Positions 20,067-29,654 of a stretch of DNA of 42,500 nt are shown here, one piece after another. Numbering within the stretch: the first letter of the stretch is position 1; every line of letters starts with the position of its first letter. The stretch is from Symbiodinium natans. Its lineage: Eukaryota; Sar; Dinophyceae; Suessiales; Symbiodiniaceae. The notes beneath the pieces were generated by a model that worked only from the letters and a program-made list of their open reading frames with translations, did not search any database and was not told the origin of the DNA. The position numbers and the translations under genes are program-made. Where the stretch lies: positions 102,473 through 144,972 of the forward strand of contig CAJNDS010002604.1 of assembly GCA_905221605.1 (NCBI GenBank). Direction: 5' to 3'.

Positions 20067-20433
20067 GAAGGGTGGATCAACATCCAATGTGGTGGCTTCT
20101 GCAGTGGAAAAATCCTCGAAGACGCGCACAAAGTCAAATGTCGGTGGAAAGACAAAGAAGAAGGAGAAAAGTCAGAGTCCCAAAAAAGAAGAGGTGGTAA
20201 TGGTGCAAGATCCTGAGGAAAAGGATCGTCCATCCGATGCGGAGGCACCAGGGTCTGCCAATGCGAATGAAGAGCTGGGTCAATCTTGCCAGGCGATTGA
20301 GGACGCAAAGAGAGAAGGATTGGTATCCTCAATTCAAAGGGGCATACAGGATCCTATTCTTACGATTTCGGACCTGGAGTATATTCTGCTGCAACTTCAC
20401 CTCAAGATTGCCAACAATCGGAAAAAGAAGTGA
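19984..20433 (+). CDS. LTR-element ORF5, basic C-terminal tail
   Basis: A Lys/Ser-rich end of the polyprotein. An ATG at 20029 would give 134 residues, but the frame is open from 19984, and its codons KKRKAAAIEDPYTL join naturally to the ORF4 Lys-rich tail if one A of the A7 run is removed. The last 30 residues (LTISDLEYILLQLHLKIANNRKKK, given here in part) look like an amphipathic helix with a basic end. It is probably the C-terminus of the same polyprotein and not a separate protein. Confidence 0.5.
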   Translation, partial: KKKRKAAAIEDPYTLMVPKPKKMPTIIEKGGSTSNVVASAVEKSSKTRTKSNVGGKTKKKEKSQSPKKEEVVMVQDPEEKDRPSDAEAPGSANANEELGQSCQAIEDAKREGLVSSIQRGIQDPILTISDLEYILLQLHLKIANNRKKK

Positions 20434-20804
20434 TTGGATGGTATGGATGAAGGGATGGTTTTTCTCTTTCTGGAGACCGGTGCGCTGGAACAGCCAATGT
20501 GCTGACAATGTGGCGGTTACTATTAAGGGTATGGAAATCCCTGATAGTAGGAGTCAGTAGCTTTTCGCGTAGCGAAGACCACGGTTTGTGGTGAAGAAGG
20601 CCAAGGAGTCTTCAGTGATGAGAGGATCAAGGTAAAAAAAAAAAAAAAAGATTCTCTATGGGTAGTAGGTTAGCCAATGTGCTATAATTCCGTCCTGGAA
20701 GACGTTAAACCACAACTTGCATTTCAAGCAGCTGGCTGCTGCCGTAATGGCAGTTTTTGGCCAAAAGATCTGCATCTCCAATGTGTCCTAGGAAATCCTA
20801 GGAC
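20434..20804 (+). other. 3' untranslated region of the LTR element
   Basis: About 370 bp with no ORF. It contains a small hairpin near 20560-20577 (CTTTTCGCGTAGCGAAG), a 16-base A run at 20634-20649, and a duplicated palindrome TCCTAGGA at 20786-20803 just before the polypurine tract. Confidence 0.7.
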
Positions 20805-20812
20805 AGGGGGAG
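20805..20812 (+). promoter_or_regulatory. Polypurine tract
   Basis: AGGGGGAG lies immediately before the 3' LTR, where plus-strand DNA priming occurs in LTR elements. Confidence 0.85.
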
Positions 20813-21099
20813 TGCGGAGCTGCAATTGGTATTGTAGAAAGGAGTTAGCGTTGGAAGTTGGAAGGGTTAATGAACCCGGTAATCGTATTTGGCTCAAGAT
20901 GGGCTTGAACAGAAAGCCACAAGTTCAAAAAGAAGTGCCTGGGTTCTTAGGGTTTGGTAAGGGTGTGGGTTCCTTCCCCCTTTCCTTCCCCCCTGGGTTG
21001 CTCTTATCCGTGTTCTTGGTTGTTTCTTGGTTCGATCTAGGAAATATAAGTTCAGGGCGATTAGGGGAGTTGATTTCCTTCCTTGGTTGTCCCCCCGTA
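20813..21099 (+). repeat. 3' long terminal repeat
   Basis: 287 bp matching 12265-12551 with three transitions. It is followed directly by CCCTAAACCCTAAGG, the continuation of the host telomeric array. The open frame at 20677-21105 over it is the LTR copy of the ORF1 leader, not a gene. Confidence 0.93.
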
Positions 21100-21624
21100 C
21101 CCTAAACCCTAAGGAACCCCCTGCAAATTGATCGGCCTGGCGTCCCGGCGCACAGCTGCCCAACTGCCCTGAGACAGAAGAGGTGATAAACCCTTAACCC
21201 TAAACCCTAAGCCCTAAGCCCTAAGCCCTAAACCCTAAACCCTAAACCCTAAGCCCAAAGCCCTAAACCCTAAACCCTAACCTTAAGCCCAGCTGCGCTC
21301 GCCATTTCGACCCTGGCACTCGTAGCTGTTGCCTGGGGACCGGGCCGCGGCGTGTAGGGCTTACGTCATGAGTCTGGGCAGGGCTTTGGGGCTTGGATCG
21401 TTAATCCTTCTTGGGGTTAAGGGGCCTGCCAAACACAAAGGACACCAGGCTTTCTAGGATTCTCGGAGCTTTCAGGGTCTAGGGGCAAGAGCCTTCCGCT
21501 CCGGCGCATTCCCAAAGCTTCCATAGATACCTCATCCCCTACCATTTACCTCCCACCACCCCCCCCCCACGGGGCTTCTTCCGCTGCGTCCACGTGTAGC
21601 AGCACTGCAGGGTGGCCGTGCGTC

Positions 21625-21895
21625 TGGGGTTTAGAGTTTAGGGTTTCAGGTTTAGGGTTTAGGGGTTAGGGTCTAAGGTTTAGGGTTTAGGGGTTAGGGT
21701 TTAGGGTTTAGGGCTTAGGGGTTCAGGATTCTAGGCTTAGGGGTTAGGGTTTTGGGGTTCGGGGACTGGCTCCTGCTGAGGGTTTAGGGTTTAGGGTTTA
21801 GGATTTAGGGTTTAGGGTTTAGGGTTTCGGGTTTCGGGTTTCGGGTTTAGGGTTTAGGGTTTAGGGTTTAGACGGTTTAGGGTTTCGGGTTTAGA
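21625..21895 (+). repeat. Degenerate TTTAGGG cluster
   Basis: TTTAGGG, GTTAGGG and TTTCGGG units interrupted by a 50-bp spacer near 21740-21778. Three TTTCGGG units occur in a row at about 21828-21846. Confidence 0.88.
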
Positions 21896-22185
21896 GGTTA
21901 AGGAACTAGGGCCAAGCTAAACTCCTATGGTCGACCGCACATGAGAACATCATCCAACGAATGCTGTCTTCACCTACATGGTTACATGGTGAGCCCTGCA
22001 TCCTAAACCCTAAACCCTAAACCCCGTTTAAAAACGAAGCCGATTCAAGCGCAGCGGCGACAGCGGACGACCAAGAACTCGCACGGCCGCGGCTGCGTGG
22101 ACCAAAAGCCTAGCGAGCAAAGGGCAAGAGCCGAGAGCCCAAAATAGAATATTCTGCACGACAATATGATAAACTGCAATATATT

Positions 22186-22320
22186 ATACTAGACTAGATT
22201 AGACTAGACCATAGTAGACTAAACTAGACTAGCCATACTGTACTGTACGTTACTATACGATATTGTACTAGACTGTACTATGTTGTACTATCACATATAA
22301 TATCGCGTAAAATACTAGAA
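22186..22320. repeat. AT-rich ACTAG/ACTGTACT low-complexity block
   Basis: Short, mostly palindromic words (ACTAGACTAG, GTACTGTACGTTAC, TATTGTACTAG) are repeated over about 135 bp. No coding capacity. Confidence 0.8.
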
Positions 22321-22739
22321 TAGAGAATAGAAGCAACTCGGGATTTTGCGACCGACACCTTTCCCTGGGAGTCAGCTACGGCACCCATGGCCGGCTACTC
22401 ATATGCTCGGCGATCAGAAATGTGAACTTTGCAAAGGTGTGTCTTTTTATGTACAAACTGCTACTAAACCCTAAACCCCAAACTCTAAACCCTAAACCCT
22501 AAACCCTGAACCCTGTTTTTGCGTTCAATTCATGCAACGGCATCGAACCCAAGGGCCCATACTTCAGAACCTCTTAAGGAAGGCAAGGGACCATCATATA
22601 ACCTCCCTTGGAGAACCGACAATCCGTAAACCCCAAACCCCAAGGGTGTGTGAGCTCAACGCGTAGGGCTCCAAATCAAGGACCTAGGGGGCTCTAGGCC
22701 TCAACATTAAGGGAGAGCAATGATGGGTTTTTGGGCTTT

Positions 22740-23030
22740 TCAGGGTTCAGGGTTTAGGGTTCAGAGGGTTTAGGGCTCAGGGTTCAGGGTTTAGGGTTTA
22801 GGGTTTAGGGTTTAGGGTTTAGGGTTTAGGGTGTTGACCCCAACCCACACTAGTCTCACGGCAGCCTTCCCCCTGCAAAGGGGTCTCCAACCCCGCAGGG
22901 CAATCCAGGCCTGCCAGGGTTTGGGGTTTAGGGTTCAGGGTTTGGGGTTTAGGGTTTAGGGTTTAGGGTTTGGGGTTTAGGGTTTAGGGTTTGGGGTTTG
23001 GGGTTTGGGGTTTAGGGTGAAGGGCTTGAA
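22740..23030 (+). repeat. TTTAGGG and TTTGGGG arrays
   Basis: Two arrays (about 22740-22830 and 22915-23020) separated by 85 bp of unique sequence. The second mixes TTTAGGG with runs of TTTGGGG. Confidence 0.9.
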
Positions 23031-23166
23031 AGCTCCCATGAGCTTAGGGCTTGCTGAGGTTTAGGTTCTGGGGTCTTGGCTGTGAGTTCGAAACGAAGGC
23101 CTGGAGTTTGGGGACTGGGGGTCGCTTCCGTATAGAGACCCTTTATAGCTGAGAACCTACGGATGT

Positions 23167-23302
23167 AGGATTTAGGGTTTAGGGTCTAGGGTTTTGGGTT
23201 TAGGGTTTAGGATTTAGGGCGTCGGGTTTAGGGGTTTAGGGTTTAGGGTTTAGGGTTTCGGGTTTCGGGTTTCGGGTTTCGGGTTTAGGGTTTAGGGTTA
23301 GG
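23167..23302 (+). repeat. TTTAGGG/TTTCGGG array
   Basis: TTTAGGG units with a block of four consecutive TTTCGGG units near 23256-23285. Confidence 0.92.
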
Positions 23303-23424
23303 GGAAAACCCCTGAAAGGGATCCTGGCTTAGGATTGCGTGCCGATCCCCTTGCAGTGACAGCAGCGTGGCTACCTACAATCTGACTACGAGCCAAGCTT
23401 TCAACTGTTAAACTATGCCCACTT

Positions 23425-23522
23425 GGGATGTTCCCCCTTACACTAACAGTCCTTTTTTGGGATTATAAATGGGGGGGTACTATAATCCCTTTTGAGACTG
23501 TTAGTATAAGGGGGAACATCCC
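23425..23522. mobile_element. Family-I hairpin MITE, copy 2
   Basis: A 98-bp near-palindrome. The left arm starts GGGATGTTCCCCCTTACACT and the complement of the right arm starts GGGATGTTCCCCCTTATACT. This is the best preserved copy; the arms diverge only near the centre (23450-23490). Confidence 0.85.
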
Positions 23523-23721
23523 TGAAGCCCACCCTTCTCCCAGCCAAGACCGCAGCTGGCAAACTTGAGCGAAAAACTTGACACACAAACCTGCGGTTTC
23601 AACTTTGGGGTACCGGGAGAGGGGGGCGGGGGTGTGGCCAAACCCCAAACCCAAACCCCAAACCCTAGACCCAAAAGTAGGCTCACGAAAGTTCCGAGAT
23701 CCTGGGGGGGGGGGGGGTGTG

Positions 23722-23893
23722 GGGTTGAGGGTTGAGGGTTGAGGGTTTGGGTTTGGGTTTTAGGGTTTAGGGTTTAGGGTTTAGGGTTTAGGGTTTAGGG
23801 TTTAGGGTTTAGGGTTTAGGGTTTAGGGTTTAGGGTTTAGGGTTTAGGGTTTAGGGTTTAGGGTTTAGGGTTTAGGGTTTAGGGTTTAGGGTT
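23722..23893 (+). repeat. TTGAGGG then TTTAGGG array
   Basis: After a G run (23703-23717) come three TTGAGGG units, TTTGGG units, and then about 19 perfect TTTAGGG units. Confidence 0.96.
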
Positions 23894-23998
23894 ACTCCCC
23901 TTGTGGAGCCACATGGAAGAAAAGCAGTAGTTGAGTCATCCCTTTTCCTTTGCGAAATAAGCAAAGGACCGAATTCCTAAGGAAGCGATATGGGCGTG

Positions 23999-24080
23999 GC
24001 CGAAAAATGGGGCTGCCCTCCTTGGGGGTCCTTCTGATAAGGGAAGCCTACTATTTGGAGGTCTATTTTGGGTGGCTGGC
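23999..24080 (+). mobile_element. Family-II short repeat, copy 1
   Basis: Contains GTCCTTCTGATAAGGGAAGC followed by CTACTATTTGGAGGTC. It aligns with 24886-24966 and, in reverse, with 25548-25616. The ends are G-rich and C-rich, so it can fold, but the borders are uncertain. Confidence 0.45.
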
Positions 24081-24272
24081 CCCTAAACCCTCAACCCTCA
24101 ACCCTAAACCCTAAACCCTAAACCCTAGGGGGGGGGGGGGGGCGGGGGTAGGCACCTGCGGGGCATGGGGCGCAGCCCCTGGCTTCACACATGTAGGAGC
24201 CCACAGCGCACATGCCTGAGAGTCTATCGAAAGGGACTCGAGGGTTTTTGGGTTCAGGGTTTAGGGTTTAGG

Positions 24273-24418
24273 GTTTGGGGTTTGGGGTTTTGGGGTTTTG
24301 GGGTTTTGGGGTTTTGGGGTTTTGGGGTTTTGGGGTTTTGGGGTTTTGGGGTTTTGGGGTTTTGGGGTTTTGGGGTTTTGGGGTTTTGGGGTTTTGGGGT
24401 TTTGGGGTTTTGGGGTTC
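24273..24418 (+). repeat. TTTTGGGG octamer array
   Basis: About seventeen perfect tandem TTTTGGGG units follow a few TTTAGGG/TTTGGGG units. This octamer is the telomeric repeat of hypotrich ciliates, but here it is interstitial in a TTTAGGG background, so it most likely arose by local expansion of a variant unit. Long open frames over it read Gly-Phe-Trp repeats and are not genes. Confidence 0.96.
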
Positions 24419-24885
24419 AGGGTTTTAGCTGTTGGGGTCTCGGGTCTTCGGGGGTTTTGGGCTGAAAGAAGGGCTTTCGGGCTTCAGGGAATAAATATTT
24501 CATCCACATCCACACAACTCGATGAATCTGCCACTTCCCCAGCAAGAAGAACTCTGCAACCCACTGCCCTAAACCCTAAACCCTAAACCCTAAACGCTAA
24601 ACCCTAAACCCTAAACCCTAAACCACTGGGCGGAAGGCCACTGCCGAAGTGCCTGCTGCCCATGAACTTTACAGCGGGATGTGGGCATCACCATGAATTG
24701 GCATTGGTCTCCGGATTTCAGGTTTAGGGTTTAGGGTTTAGGGTTTAGGGTTTAGGGTTTAGGGTTTAGGTTTTAAGGGACTTCCTCAATGACACTCGCA
24801 AGTGGCATGCCTACCCCGTAACTGCCTTGGAGAAGCATATCTGCACACAAATATATTTCAAAATAAATGTGTAGACACACAACAC

Positions 24886-24966
24886 ATGGGGGGGGTGCCC
24901 GAGAATAGGGGTATGGGATCCTTCCTATAAGGGTATCCTATTATTTGGGGGACTCTACCAGGGGCC
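24886..24966 (+). mobile_element. Family-II short repeat, copy 2
   Basis: Core GATCCTTCCTATAAGGGTAT followed by CCTATTATTTGGGGGACTC, matching the copy near 24000-24080 base for base over most of about 50 bp, and ending in a GGGGCCCCC palindrome. Confidence 0.5.
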
Positions 24967-25159
24967 CCCGTATTTCGCAAGCCCCCCAGATTTTTAGACA
25001 TAGGAAAGCACCATCTTAAAGTCACTGCATCCCTGTTTAGCATAGCAGGCCAAGGACCCAGAAACAAAGACGTGCCGGGAAGCCCTCAAGCATGAATATT
25101 AGCAGGCCCAGAGCATGGGATTCCAAGGGTTCGATGACGTTTTGGGATGTTTAGCGTGT

Positions 25160-25530
25160 TTAGGGCCGGTTTAGGGTTTAGGGTTTAGGATTTAGGGTTT
25201 AGGGTTTAGGGTTTAGGGTTTGGGGTTTAGGGTTTAGGGTTTAGGGTGCTTGCTTGCTTCGGGTTTCGGGGGAAGTCTTCGGTCTCCGGTTGGTGGTCCA
25301 AGGTACACTCGGACTCTCTCTGGGAGGCCAGCTCCTCAGTGGTCTGGTTCCTGAGCGCTCTTCAAAGCACAAAAACACCGGCTCGTGGCGCGCACTCGCA
25401 GGTCTACACGGGTTTAGGGTTAAGGGTTTAGGGTTTGGGGTTTGGGGTTTGGGGTGTGGGGTGTGGGGTGTGGGGTTTAGGGTTTGGGGTTTGGGGTTTA
25501 GGGTTTGGGGTTTAGGTTTTGGGGTTTGGT
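25160..25530 (+). repeat. TTTAGGG and TTTGGGG arrays around a 165-bp spacer
   Basis: Array 25160-25245 is mainly TTTAGGG. A unique spacer (25246-25409) follows, then an array of TTTGGGG, GTGTGGGG and TTTAGGG units to about 25530. The open frames across the spacer run straight into the repeat and are not supported as genes. Confidence 0.85.
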
Positions 25531-25547
25531 CAGCTCTCTAAATTGTG

Positions 25548-25616
25548 GTCCCGTTTGGGGTACCCTAATATAAGAGGGGCCGCCTTATAAGAAGGACCCT
25601 ATTTCAGAGAATCCCC
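25548..25616 (-). mobile_element. Family-II short repeat, copy 3 (inverted)
   Basis: Read on the minus strand it carries GGGTCCTTCTTATAAGG, the same core as the copies at 23999 and 24886. Confidence 0.4.
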
Positions 25617-25944
25617 CCGCTAGGGTTTACTGTGATGGTTTTACAAGGACTTGCAGGGCTTTCTAGAGTTTCATTGAGGGTTTGCTTACTAGGGTTTAGG
25701 GTTCAGGGTTTAGGGCTTAGGGCTTAGGGCTTAGGGCTTAGGGCTTAGGGCTTAGGGCTTTGACTTCTAACCCTAAACCCTAAACCCTAAACCCTAAGCC
25801 CTAAACCCTAAACCCTAATGCGTGTAAGCCAAGCAGCTTGCCAGCTTGCCCTACCGACAAGTGCAAGCCGAAAGCTGGCAACCCGAGCCCCAAACCACAA
25901 ACCAAAACTCCGAAACTGGGCAAACGCCGACGCCTTCAGAAGGT

Positions 25945-26106
25945 CTAGGGTTAAGGGTTTAGGGTTTAGGGTTTGGGGTTTAGGGTTTAGGGTTTAGGGT
26001 TTAGGGTTTAGGGTTTAGGGTTTAGGGTTTAGGGTTTAGGGTTTAGGGTTTAGGGTTTAGGGTTTAGGGTTTAGGGTTTAGGGTTTAGGGTTTAGGGTTT
26101 AGGGTC
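25945..26106 (+). repeat. TTTAGGG telomeric array
   Basis: About 22 units, nearly all perfect, with one TTTGGGG near the left end. Confidence 0.96.
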
Positions 26107-26459
26107 CAGGCTTTGGTGGCTTGTTGAGCATAGCCTGCGCTGCACTGTTGTCATTATTGAAGCCCAGCAGCTTCCCACACGCGAGGCACTGTACACCCTG
26201 CGGGGTGGGGACTTCGCGGCAGGGGGGTTAGTGCTCCTACTTTAGGTGATTGATTAAGGTTTAGGGTTTGGGGCTTGGGGTTTAGGGTTTGGGGTTTAGA
26301 GTTTGGGGTTGTGTATACATTGGGTTGAAAGCTCAGTGCCGACAAAGCTGAGGCTCCTTCAACTAAACCCAAACCCTAACCCTAAATCCTAAACCCAAAC
26401 CCTAAACTCTAAACCCTACTTACAGAAATGTTCGAGAGCACATGGCTTTTCATGGGACG

Positions 26460-26755
26460 GACTCCATCTCGGACCCCGAAGGTTGTACCCTTGGGTTTGA
26501 GGGGCCCGTTTGAAGAGGGCACAAGGCCACATTAGGAGTGCATTAGGGTTTAGGGTTTAGGTTTAGGGTTTAGGGTTTAGGGTTTCGGGTTTAGGAATTA
26601 CAACTAAACATGGCATTCCATCGGCTTCTGCATTGGGTCCGAAGCTCAAGATTCCCCTAAATATACACGCTTAATATGGCCCGTATACTCTCTTAAGGAT
26701 CCTTCAAAAAGAGGCCCTAAACCCAAGGGTACAACCTTCAGGGCCCAAGGTAGAA
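26460..26755. mobile_element. Inverted-repeat element split by a telomeric array
   Basis: GAAGGTTGTACCCTTGGGTT begins a 21-base perfect match between 26478-26498 and the complement of 26719-26739, with weaker pairing on both sides giving arms of roughly 50-60 bp. A TTTAGGG array (26545-26595) and about 100 bp of unique sequence lie between the arms. Confidence 0.6.
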
Positions 26756-27077
26756 CCCCTAGACAAACCCCAAAACGCCAACCAAAACTTAAGATCTTAC
26801 TAAGAACCCGAAAGCCCGAAGAAAAGCTCCGAAGGAAGGCCCCAAAGCATCCCCCCCAAACAGAATCTGCCCTAAACCCTAAACCCTAAACCCTAAACCC
26901 CAAACCCTAAACCCTAAACCCTAAGCCCGCCTCTGCGAATGGCATATACCAGCCACGCTGGCACTTCAAGCACTCCTTCATGCCTGACAAGACCGCAGAA
27001 GGAGGGGCTCGCGGCCAAACGTTGATACGTAAATCCCTATTACTTGTCTTTCTTCTGTTTATTTTGCTTTGTTTTTG

Positions 27078-27322
27078 TTCGGGGTTTAGGGTTTAGGGTT
27101 TAGGGCTGATGGCTTAGGGCTTAGGGCTTAGGGCTTAGGGTTTAGGGTTTAGGGTTTAGGGTTTAGGGTTTAGGGTTTAGGGTTTAGGGTTTAGGGTTTA
27201 GGGTTTAGGGTTTAGGGTTTAGGGTTTAGGGTTTTAGTTTAGGGTTTAGGGTTTAGGGTTTAGGGTTTAGGGTTTAGGGTTTAGGGTTTAGGGTTTAGGG
27301 GGGGGGGGGGGGGGGGGGGGGG
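27078..27322 (+). repeat. TTTAGGG array ending in a G25 run
   Basis: CTTAGGG units, then about 25 nearly perfect TTTAGGG units, ending in an uninterrupted run of 25 G (27298-27322). Confidence 0.96.
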
Positions 27323-27485
27323 AATTTGCCACTCATGGGTTAAGGGTTCTGGGCTTTAGCGTGCATTCCGCCTGCACTGCAGCATGTGAGGCTCGAAGGC
27401 CCCGGGGCACGTAACCCTAACCTCCCTGTCCCGAAGTCAAGTCTGTACCCCAAGACCTGAACCCTCAACCATTCGGGGTTAAAAT

Positions 27486-27741
27486 TCAGGGTTCAGGGTT
27501 CAGGGTTCAGGGTTTAGGGTTTAGGGTTTAGGGTTTAGGGTTTAGGGTTTAGGGTTAGGGTAGGGTTTAGGGTTTAGGGTTTAGGGTTTAGGGTTTAGGG
27601 TTTAGGGTTTTAGGGTTTAGGGTTTAGGGTTTAGGGTTTAGGGTTTAGGGTTTAGGGTTTAGGGTTTAGGGTTTAGGGTTTAGGGTTTAGGGTTTAGGGT
27701 TTAGGGTTTAGGGTTTAGGGTTTAGGGTTTAGGGTTTAGGG
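27486..27741 (+). repeat. Long TTTAGGG array
   Basis: About 36 units. The array begins with four TTCAGGG units and is otherwise TTTAGGG, with three length variants. It is one of the longest and purest arrays in the window. Confidence 0.97.
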
Positions 27742-27865
27742 CTACCTCTGTACATCTTGGGGCCGCCCTTCAAAGAAAGCTGCCTCTCTCTGGCGCCTCG
27801 CTGCCTGGCCGGCAAACACTGCCTCGGCTGCGCGCAGCTTTTGTTTGTTCTTTCCAAGGAATATT

Positions 27866-28071
27866 CACCATACCCCTATATCCTAAACCCTAAACCCTAA
27901 ACCCTAAACCCTAAACCCTAAACCCTAAACCCTAAACCCTAAACCCTAAACCCTAAACCCTAAACCCTACCCCATGGGCATACCCCTTAGAGGAAGTTAA
28001 GGTGTATGGTACAAAATCTTCCCTTATGTTCTCCTTCAATAGGTTGAAGGGTATGGGTTTGGGGTATGGTG
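27866..28071. mobile_element. Hairpin element containing a CCCTAAA array
   Basis: CACCATACCCC at 27866-27876 is matched by its complement GGGGTATGGTG at 28061-28071. Between them lie a pure CCCTAAA array (27882-27968) and further partly complementary sequence (GCATACCCCTT, AAGGGTATGGG). This is consistent with a small inverted-repeat element carrying or invaded by the array. Confidence 0.5.
27882..27968 (-). repeat. CCCTAAA telomeric array
   Basis: About twelve perfect CCCTAAA units. Confidence 0.96.
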
Positions 28072-28557
28072 AGTTGTTCTTCGATTCTTTGGGCGAGAAG
28101 CCTAAACCCTAACCCCGAAACACCTCCATTTCAACACGCCAAAACCCACTACTTGGAAATTCAGTGTACTTAAAACTCCAGTAGTTGTACAAATAACTGT
28201 ACTTATCAGCCCTCGAAGTCTCCTAAGTAGGTCATAAGTTGACTGAAAATTGGGGTTCTAAGTGAACCTCCAAGTATTGTCTGTTGAGATTCGGGCTCAT
28301 GAGCGTTGGGCTTTGGAAGGAAGAGGTTTAGGGCTTCTGGTGAGGTTTGAAGGGCATGATTCAGCAGCAACGACATCCAGAACATCCCGAAACCACCGGG
28401 GAACCACAACCCTAAACCCTAAACCCTAAACCCTAAAACCTAAACTGTTTCGGGCCCAGGGCTCAGGATTCCGGTCGCCTAAACCCTGACCCCCCAAAAC
28501 TCCTGAACCGAAACCTAGCGACCGAACCCCGATTGAACCTAAAGCCCACAAAGTGTA

Positions 28558-28650
28558 TTTAGGGTTTAGGGTTTAGGGTTTAGGGTTTAGGGTTTAGGGT
28601 TTAGGGTTTAGGGTTTAGGGTCTAGGGCTTGGGGCTTGGGGGGATAGGGT
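28558..28650 (+). repeat. TTTAGGG telomeric array
   Basis: About nine perfect units followed by CTTGGGG variants. Confidence 0.94.
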
Positions 28651-29654
28651 TTAGGGTTGGGAGAAGGAAAAAAAAGGATCCCTGACACACAGAGCAGAGG
28701 CTCACTCGGCAGAGCCCGCATCTGGGGCAAAGTAGCCCTGATCGTACTTGGGTAGGCTGGTTTAGGGTTTAGGGTTTAAGTTCTCTGGTACCGTGGACCC
28801 TCTCCCTAAACCTTAAACCCTGAACCCGAAACCCTAAACCCTAAACCCTCCGCTATCTTGGGGGGGATTCGGGCTGCCGCCTGCACCTTCTGTACTTGCA
28901 TCAGTGTTGGGGTTTAGCTTAGGGTTCTTGGGCCCCAACACGTAACACCCCTGAACCCCACACATGCCCTAAACAAACCCTGAAGCCCTAAAACCCCAAC
29001 TTCAAAACCCTCAACCCTCCTCTCCGCAAAACACTGAAAGCTAAAACCGTGAAACCCTGAAACCCTAAACCCTTGTGGCTTTGGATCCCGGGGTTAAGGG
29101 CCACGGGCTGAGGATTCAGGGTCTCGTCGGCATTGGGGTTTAGGGGTTTCGGGCTGAGGATTTAGAGGGCTAGGGTTTCAGGGATTTAGGCTTTAAGCTT
29201 TCGGTGTCAGCGTGTCAGGCTGCCGGGTTTGGGGGTTTAGCGCCCTAGGCTTTGGAGTGTTAGGGTTTCAGGCTTTGGGGTTGAGGGGTTTCGGGCTTAG
29301 GCTTTAGGGTGTTAGGGTTTCAAGGCTTCAGGTCTTACATAGGGCTTCGGGAACACCTCAGGGTTCGAACCCCAAAGAAACATGGGTAGCCCAAAACCCG
29401 CAACCCCTCAACCCCTCAACCCACAACCCCTTAAGCCCCTGAAAACCCTAAGCCCCTCAACCCCGAAACCCCTCAAACCCCTAAAAACCCCTAAACCATA
29501 AACCCTAAACCCGAAACCCTAAACCCGAAACCCTAAACCCTAAACCCTAAACCCGAAAGGCAAAGAAGATGAATCGGGACGATTAAGACTGGCGAGACGA
29601 GCCTGCGGACAAGGCAAGCACAGCTTCATCCCCGTCTCGTTGGCAAAAGTTCCT

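Larger units (their letters stand above)
12265..21099 (+). mobile_element. LTR retroelement without visible pol
   Basis: An 8,835-bp element bounded by 287-bp direct repeats, with a primer-binding site just after the left repeat and a polypurine tract just before the right one. The internal region is occupied by five consecutive ORFs encoding WW, S1-like, MLLE-like, SAM-like and six CCCH zinc-finger domains. I find no aspartic protease, integrase (HHCC/DDE) or reverse transcriptase (YxDD) motif in any frame, so it looks non-autonomous. The proteins would serve a Gag-like RNA-binding role or be captured host sequence. The half-tRNA-Met primer site resembles Ty1/copia-type elements. Three mismatches between the LTRs indicate a fairly recent insertion. 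Confidence 0.85.

Noticed and set aside
24165-24586. Open frames with GFWGFGVL repeats
   Set aside because: Translation of the TTTTGGGG array.
29350-29370. A tRNA T-arm-like sequence (GGGTTCGAACCCC)
   Set aside because: No acceptor, D or anticodon stem can be built around it on either strand; the surroundings are degenerate telomeric sequence.
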